Shown here in pieces: positions 5,636 through 7,895 of a stretch of 7,895 bases of DNA; position 1 is the stretch's first letter, and each line of letters begins with the position of its first letter. Below the pieces are notes generated by a model. It did no database searches and had not been told where the DNA came from. It saw only the letters and a program-made list of their open reading frames with translations. Where the stretch lies: assembly GCA_900754515.1 (NCBI GenBank), contig CAAEDD010000069.1, positions 1 to 7,895 on the forward strand, read 5' to 3'. Position numbers and translations under genes: made by a program. This DNA is from an uncultured Oscillospiraceae bacterium. Its GTDB lineage: Bacteria > Bacillota > Clostridia > Oscillospirales > Oscillospiraceae.

Positions 5636-5722
5636 GGACAAAAATACTTAAAATAGTTAATTTTTTAATTATGACAGCCGTTTTTGCACAATATTGAGGG
5701 ATGCTTTTTTTGCATTTCATAC

Positions 5723-5830
5723 AAAAGACCGCCCGGAATACAGGCCGAGTCGAACTATTCGACTCCGGATATAGGCCTGGGGTGCTAAAACGGTACCCTT
5801 AAGGACAGCAAAGTGCGGCCAAACAAAGGG
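5723..5830 (-). ncRNA. Candidate structured RNA (unknown family) upstream of rex
   Basis: On the - strand a roughly 100-nt RNA can fold as follows. Closing stem P1 is GGCCGC (5820-5815) with GCGGTC (5732-5727), including one G-U pair that would be an A-C clash on the other strand, so it favours this orientation. P2 is CAGGCC (5779-5774) with GGCCTG (5746-5741). It is capped by a perfect 8-bp hairpin GAGTCGAA-TAG-TTCGACTC (5765-5747), with an 8-nt bulge (UAUAUCCG) on the 5' side only. A GGGU/ACCC hairpin lies between P1 and P2. P1 is followed by UUUU (5726-5723), and a promoter lies just upstream at 5837-5864. I do not recognise it as tmRNA, SRP RNA, RNase P RNA, T-box or a named riboswitch. 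It could be an independent small RNA or an unassigned cis element. One weakness is that the GGGU/ACCC hairpin has more pairs on the + strand. Confidence 0.5.
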
Positions 5831-5836
5831 CCACCT

Positions 5837-5864
5837 ATTGTAATATATGCAGCTTGGATGTAAA
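5837..5864 (-). promoter_or_regulatory. Candidate promoter for the structured RNA
   Basis: On the - strand TTTACA (5864-5859, 5/6) is followed by a 16-bp spacer and TACAAT (5842-5837, 5/6). The predicted start near 5830 is about 10 nt ahead of the P1 stem of the candidate RNA. It overlaps a candidate + strand promoter on the same bases, so both cannot be occupied at once. Confidence 0.5.
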
Positions 5865-5866
5865 AT
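5838..5866 (+). promoter_or_regulatory. Candidate promoter of the thioesterase-EFR1 operon
   Basis: TTGTAA (5838-5843, 4/6) is followed by 17 bp and TAAAAT (5861-5866, 5/6). The predicted start near 5873 gives a leader of about 72 nt before the GTG at 5945. That leader contains an inverted repeat, CCGTAAAGCT (5880-5889) with AGCTTACGG (5920-5928), with one bulged base. The stem ends 3 nt before the GGGAGGG ribosome-binding site and could affect its access. Confidence 0.4.
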
Positions 5867-5944
5867 AAAAACCTAAATGCCGTAAAGCTGGTGCAGAGGC
5901 CGGAATGCGGTACAGACGAAGCTTACGGTACGGGAGGGCATACA

Positions 5945-6367
5945 GTGACTGAGTTCATACGCAAGGTGAATTATTACGAAACAGACAAGATGGGCGTTAC
6001 CCATCACAGCAACTATGTGAGGTATATGGAGGAAGCCAGAACAGAGCTGTTTGAACAGATGGGTGTCAGCTATTCCCTGATGGAAAGGGCCGGGCTGCTG
6101 CTGCCGGTAACTGAGTTGGAGTGCAAATATAGGCACAGCAGCACCGCCGGCGACAAGCTGCGCATAGAAGTGAGGACCCTGGAGTACACAGGAGTGAGGC
6201 TGGTGTTCGGCTTCAAAATGTACGGGGAAGACGGAGAGCTGGTGTTCACCGGGAAGGTGACCCACGGCTGCTCCAACGCCCAGGGGCATCCGGTTATAAT
6301 GAGAAAGTTTTCCCCTGAGCTGGATTCCCTGTTCAAAGCCATGGCAGAGAAAGACAAGGAGGAATAA
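5945..6367 (+). CDS. Acyl-CoA thioesterase, 4HBT/YbgC-type hotdog fold
   Basis: A 140-residue single hotdog-domain protein of the 4-hydroxybenzoyl-CoA thioesterase family, which hydrolyses acyl-CoA thioesters as dimers or tetramers in the cytoplasm. The N-terminal signature is NYYETDKMGVTHHSNYVRYMEEAR (in two parts: residues 9-20 and 21-32). Asp14 is in the catalytic Asp position and HSNY precedes the long hot-dog helix. The later strands include ECKYRHSSTAGDKLRIEV and RLVFGFKMY. The start is the GTG at 5945, with GGGAGGG 6 nt upstream; the frame extends upstream without a ribosome-binding site and without similarity. It is 2 nt from the EFR1 gene, whose AAGGAGG lies inside this gene's last codons, so the two are translationally coupled. 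The acyl substrate is unknown. Confidence 0.88.
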   Translation: MTEFIRKVNYYETDKMGVTHHSNYVRYMEEARTELFEQMGVSYSLMERAGLLLPVTELECKYRHSSTAGDKLRIEVRTLEYTGVRLVFGFKMYGEDGELVFTGKVTHGCSNAQGHPVIMRKFSPELDSLFKAMAEKDKEE

Positions 6368-6369
6368 AA

Positions 6370-7113
6370 ATGGTTATATATTTTACCGGCACGGGCAACA
6401 GCCGCTTTCTGGCCCGCAGTCTGGCAGCTGCTTTGGAGGACGAGCTGGTGTCAGCTCCGGAGATGATAAAACAAAATAGAACCGGGGACTTCAAATCTCA
6501 AAAGCCCTGGGTTTTTGTGTGTCCGACCTATGGATGGCAGATGCCCAGAATATTCGGCAGTTTCATTGAAAGCAGCCGCTTCACCGGCTCATCTGAGGCC
6601 TACTTTGTAATGGACTGCGGCAGTGAGACAGGTAACGCTCAAAAGGGGATAAAGGAGCTGTGCGCCGCAAAAGGATTCAAGTTCCGAGGCGTGGCGGAGA
6701 TACAGATGCCGGAGAATTATATCGCCTTATTCACGGCCCCCGATGAGAAAACGGCGGAGAAACTGGTCCGTATAGGGGAGCGAAAGGCGTTGAAAGCCGC
6801 AGAACTGATAAAGGCCGGTAAAGACTTCCCGGAGAAAAAGCCGGGAGTATTGGACAGACTTTACAGCGGTCCGGTGAACTGGGGATTTTACCGCTTTGCC
6901 ATAGGTGACAAGAAGTTCCACGTTACTGATTCCTGTGTATCCTGCGGACAGTGCGCCGAAAACTGCATGGTAAACAACATAAGCATGGAAAACGGCCGGC
7001 CGGTATGGCAGGGAAAATGCATACACTGCATGGAATGCATCAACCGCTGCCCGGCGGAGGCCATAGAGTACGGAAAACATTCTGTTGGCCTTAGGAGATA
7101 CTATCTGGAGTGA
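6370..7113 (+). CDS. EFR1-type flavodoxin/2[4Fe-4S] ferredoxin fusion protein
   Basis: A 247-residue cytoplasmic electron-transfer protein of the EFR1 (EF-hand-less flavodoxin-ferredoxin) type common in anaerobic Bacillota. The N-terminal half (1-160) has a flavodoxin-like fold with the FMN phosphate loop YFTGTGNSRFLA (4-15), PTYGWQMP (52-59) and MDCGSETGNA (81-90). The C-terminal 60 residues hold two [4Fe-4S] motifs: CVSCGQCAENC (Cys189, 192, 195, 199) and CIHCMECINRCP (Cys217, 220, 223, 227). The AAGGAGG ribosome-binding site lies within the end of the thioesterase gene, and the ATG follows that stop by 2 nt. The pairing suggests the two products act in one pathway, for example an acyl-CoA-linked redox step, but the sequence does not show which. 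Donor and acceptor are unknown. Confidence 0.92.
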   Translation: MVIYFTGTGNSRFLARSLAAALEDELVSAPEMIKQNRTGDFKSQKPWVFVCPTYGWQMPRIFGSFIESSRFTGSSEAYFVMDCGSETGNAQKGIKELCAAKGFKFRGVAEIQMPENYIALFTAPDEKTAEKLVRIGERKALKAAELIKAGKDFPEKKPGVLDRLYSGPVNWGFYRFAIGDKKFHVTDSCVSCGQCAENCMVNNISMENGRPVWQGKCIHCMECINRCPAEAIEYGKHSVGLRRYYLE

Positions 7114-7173
7114 GATGAAAGAAAATAAGGATTAATAAAATAAGACATTAAGCAGAAAAGTGGTTCCACCTAT

Positions 7174-7203
7174 TTGACAAGCATATACAAAAAGACATAT
7201 ATT
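7174..7203 (+). promoter_or_regulatory. Orphan promoter-like element downstream of the EFR1 gene
   Basis: A perfect TTGACA (7174-7179) is followed by 18 bp and TATATT (7198-7203, 5/6). No protein gene follows on the + strand before the terminator region. The predicted transcript (from about 7210) would include a 10-codon ORF (7268-7300) and the inverted repeat at 7270-7316, so it may drive a short RNA. The surroundings are AT-rich, where chance matches are easier. Confidence 0.35.
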
Positions 7204-7269
7204 TCCACTATGTGATTATTTCTTTAAATTACACTACTATAGAAGTCATTACGGAATAGGGCCTTATAT

Positions 7270-7316
7270 GGTGATTGAAAAAATGAGCAAGCTTAAGTAA
7301 TTTTTTCAATACCACC
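7270..7316. repeat. AT-rich inverted repeat
   Basis: ATTGAAAAAAT (7274-7284) and ATTTTTTCAAT (7300-7310) are perfect 11-bp inverse complements around a 15-nt loop. They extend outward through GGTG (7270-7273) against CACC (7313-7316) with a 2-nt bulge. It could act as a weak terminator because the 3' arm holds six Ts, but the stem lacks a GC core. It might instead be a remnant of a small repeat element. Confidence 0.55.
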
Positions 7317-7323
7317 AAAGATG

Positions 7324-7380
7324 AAAAAATACCGGTACCGGAGAATGGTAAAGCCTTTTTCCGATACCGGTGTTTGTTTT
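7324..7380 (-). terminator. Bidirectional terminator between convergent genes
   Basis: ACCGGTACCGG (7331-7341) pairs with CCGATACCGGT (7361-7371). On the - strand all 11 positions pair with one G-U, and the stem is followed by A then six Us (7329-7324); on the + strand there is one C-A mismatch and the tail is TGTTTGTTTTT. It best terminates the Lar-like gene on the - strand and may also stop + strand transcription from the EFR1 operon. Confidence 0.75.
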
Positions 7381-7399
7381 TATGGAATGCAGTCCTGAT

Positions 7400-7624
7400 T
7401 CAGGAGCCGGGGGTGGGGGAGACCACCTTGCCCATGTTCCACAAATCGGCAGCGCTCTGGGCAGCGGCTTTCCGCTCGTCTCTGGACTTAAAGGCAATCT
7501 CGGCGGTCTGGCAGCCGCAATCCATGCACATTACATAGAAGCACCAGCCGTTCTCTTCCTCCAGCAGCCCGGGATGGCCGCAGATGGGGCAGTCCTGCAA
7601 ATCAATATCCATGAACAGATCCAT
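7400..7624 (-). CDS. Small zinc-ribbon protein, Lar (restriction alleviation)-like
   Basis: A 74-residue protein with two CxxC pairs, CPIC (Cys12, Cys15) and CMDC (Cys33, Cys36), spaced for one zinc ribbon. It then has an Ala-rich helix ending in DLWNMGKV. The pattern of CPxCG, Trp, strand, CxxCG, and a helix with A-WN matches the Lar-like family seen mainly in phages and prophages, where some members relieve type I restriction. Here only the fold is supported; the function is unproven. I chose the ATG at 7624 because AGGAG lies 7 nt upstream; the in-frame ATG at 7630 would have only 1 nt of spacing. It has its own promoter and terminator and sits between backbone genes with no other phage gene visible. 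Confidence 0.7.
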   Translation of the reverse strand: MDLFMDIDLQDCPICGHPGLLEEENGWCFYVMCMDCGCQTAEIAFKSRDERKAAAQSAADLWNMGKVVSPTPGS

Positions 7625-7685
7625 ACGCATTCTCCTGTTTAATCACTTGCCGCCGCATATAGTTGGCGACTAATCAACGGATAAC

Positions 7686-7715
7686 ATGATACAACACCGT
7701 CAGCGGTTTTGTAAA
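7686..7715 (-). promoter_or_regulatory. Promoter of the Lar-like gene
   Basis: On the - strand TTTACA (7715-7710, 5/6) is followed by an 18-bp spacer and TATCAT (7691-7686, 5/6). The spacer contains ACCGCTGACGGT, with ACCG and CGGT as short inverted arms, which may be an operator. The leader is about 55 nt and can form a GTCGCC/GGCGGC stem ahead of the ribosome-binding site. Confidence 0.5.
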
Positions 7716-7751
7716 GGGGAAATATGACCGGAACGGCAAGACATAGGAACA

Positions 7752-7783
7752 GCGCCCGGATACAGGAAGCTGCATCCGGGCGC
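7752..7783 (-). terminator. Strong hairpin downstream of the decarboxylase beta subunit
   Basis: On the - strand GCGCCCGGATGCAG pairs with CTGTATCCGGGCGC, a 14-bp stem with one G-U pair and a CUUC loop, 22 nt after the stop codon. The following sequence (TGTTCCTATG) has only a poor U-tract, so it is either an inefficient intrinsic terminator or an mRNA 3'-end stabiliser. The G-U (an A-C mismatch on the other strand) supports the - orientation. Confidence 0.75.
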
Positions 7784-7805
7784 CTGCACTTTCAGCAGAC
7801 CATCC

Positions 7806-7895
7806 TCAGGCGAAGACGGAGAGGAGGAAACCGGCGGCGATGGCGGAGCCGATGACACCGGCGACATTGGGGCCCATGGCGTGCATGAGCAGGAA
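7806..7895 (-). CDS. Na+-translocating decarboxylase beta subunit, C-terminal end (partial)
   Basis: The last 29 codons and TGA stop of a gene that enters from the right edge. The translated end, FLLMHAMGPNVAGVIGSAIA then AGFLLSVFA, matches the highly conserved C-terminal membrane helix of the beta subunits of sodium-pump decarboxylases (oxaloacetate, methylmalonyl-CoA or glutaconyl-CoA decarboxylase). That subunit decarboxylates carboxybiotin and exports Na+ across the cytoplasmic membrane. Which of the three enzymes this is cannot be told from the C-terminus alone, so no symbol is given. The other subunits would lie to the right, outside the window. Confidence 0.88.
   Translation of the reverse strand, partial: FLLMHAMGPNVAGVIGSAIAAGFLLSVFA

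Larger units (their letters stand above)
7114..7320. other. AT-rich intergenic stretch
   Basis: About 200 bp after the EFR1 stop contain no supportable gene on either strand. They hold the promoter-like element at 7174-7203, a 10-codon ATG reading frame at 7268-7300 (MVIEKMSKLK) without a clear ribosome-binding site, and the inverted repeat at 7270-7316. The base composition is clearly lower in GC than the flanking genes. Confidence 0.5.

Noticed and set aside
5640..5680. Rex operator upstream of rex (TTAA-N5-TTAA in an AT-rich run)
   Set aside because: It has the wrong spacing and only partial match to TTGTGAA-N4-TTCACAA or its TTAA variant; AT-richness explains it.
5698..5718. Hairpin with a GATGC stem and T7 loop as a terminator
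   Set aside because: The stem is only about 5 bp and the Ts are in the loop, not after it.
5774..5800. T-box-like GGTACC segment
   Set aside because: The conserved T-box GGGTGGNACCGCG is absent, and no tRNA synthetase or amino-acid gene follows.
1..7895. CRISPR array or defence/toxin-antitoxin operon
   Set aside because: No regularly spaced direct repeats and no recognisable effector, toxin or antitoxin protein occur in any frame.

Overview
The window looks like a chromosomal segment of a gut-type, low-to-mid-GC member of the Bacillota (class Clostridia, plausibly Oscillospiraceae or Lachnospiraceae), with the integrase end of an integrated mobile element at its left. The evidence is strong AGGAGG-type ribosome-binding sites, GTG and TTG starts, a Rex repressor, an EFR1-type flavodoxin/ferredoxin protein, the C-terminus of a sodium-pump decarboxylase beta subunit, and a Tn916/Tn1549-like tyrosine recombinase. 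The assignment is by protein family only, not by a database match.

Region 1 (1 to about 1800, + strand) is mobile-element DNA. It holds the 3' end of an unrecognised small ORF, a complete tyrosine integrase, and about 230 bp of non-coding DNA carrying inverted and direct repeats that resemble integrase arm sites. The exact end of the element cannot be fixed from one side. It lies between the integrase stop (1568) and the tRNA genes, and a T-tract/A-tract pair at 1783-1808 is one plausible junction.

Region 2 (1801-5640, - strand) is host backbone. Reading leftward it has a sigma-A-type promoter, rex, a perfect 15-bp terminator hairpin, a HAD phosphatase that probably starts at TTG, mnmE, a chloramphenicol-acetyltransferase-like gene, and then a two-gene tRNA-Ser operon (GCU, then UGA). 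That tRNA operon has its own near-consensus promoter, a 15-bp palindrome in its spacer and a strong terminator. HAD, mnmE and the acetyltransferase are only 3 and 7 nt apart, so they are probably co-transcribed and translationally coupled.

Region 3 (5640-5944) is a divergent intergenic region of about 300 bp. It carries a candidate structured RNA on the - strand (about 5723-5830) with its own promoter and a wobble-supported closing stem. This is the most interesting unexplained element here.

Region 4 (5945-7113, + strand) is a tightly coupled pair: a hotdog-fold acyl-CoA thioesterase and an EFR1-type flavodoxin plus 2[4Fe-4S] ferredoxin fusion. Region 5 (7114-7895) has an AT-rich intergenic stretch with an orphan promoter and an inverted repeat, a bidirectional terminator, a small Lar-like zinc-ribbon gene (- strand), and the last 29 codons of a Na+-translocating decarboxylase beta subunit (- strand) with its downstream hairpin.

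No CRISPR array, toxin-antitoxin pair or recognisable defence operon is present. The genes themselves are mostly familiar, and the novelty candidates are RNA and junction structures.
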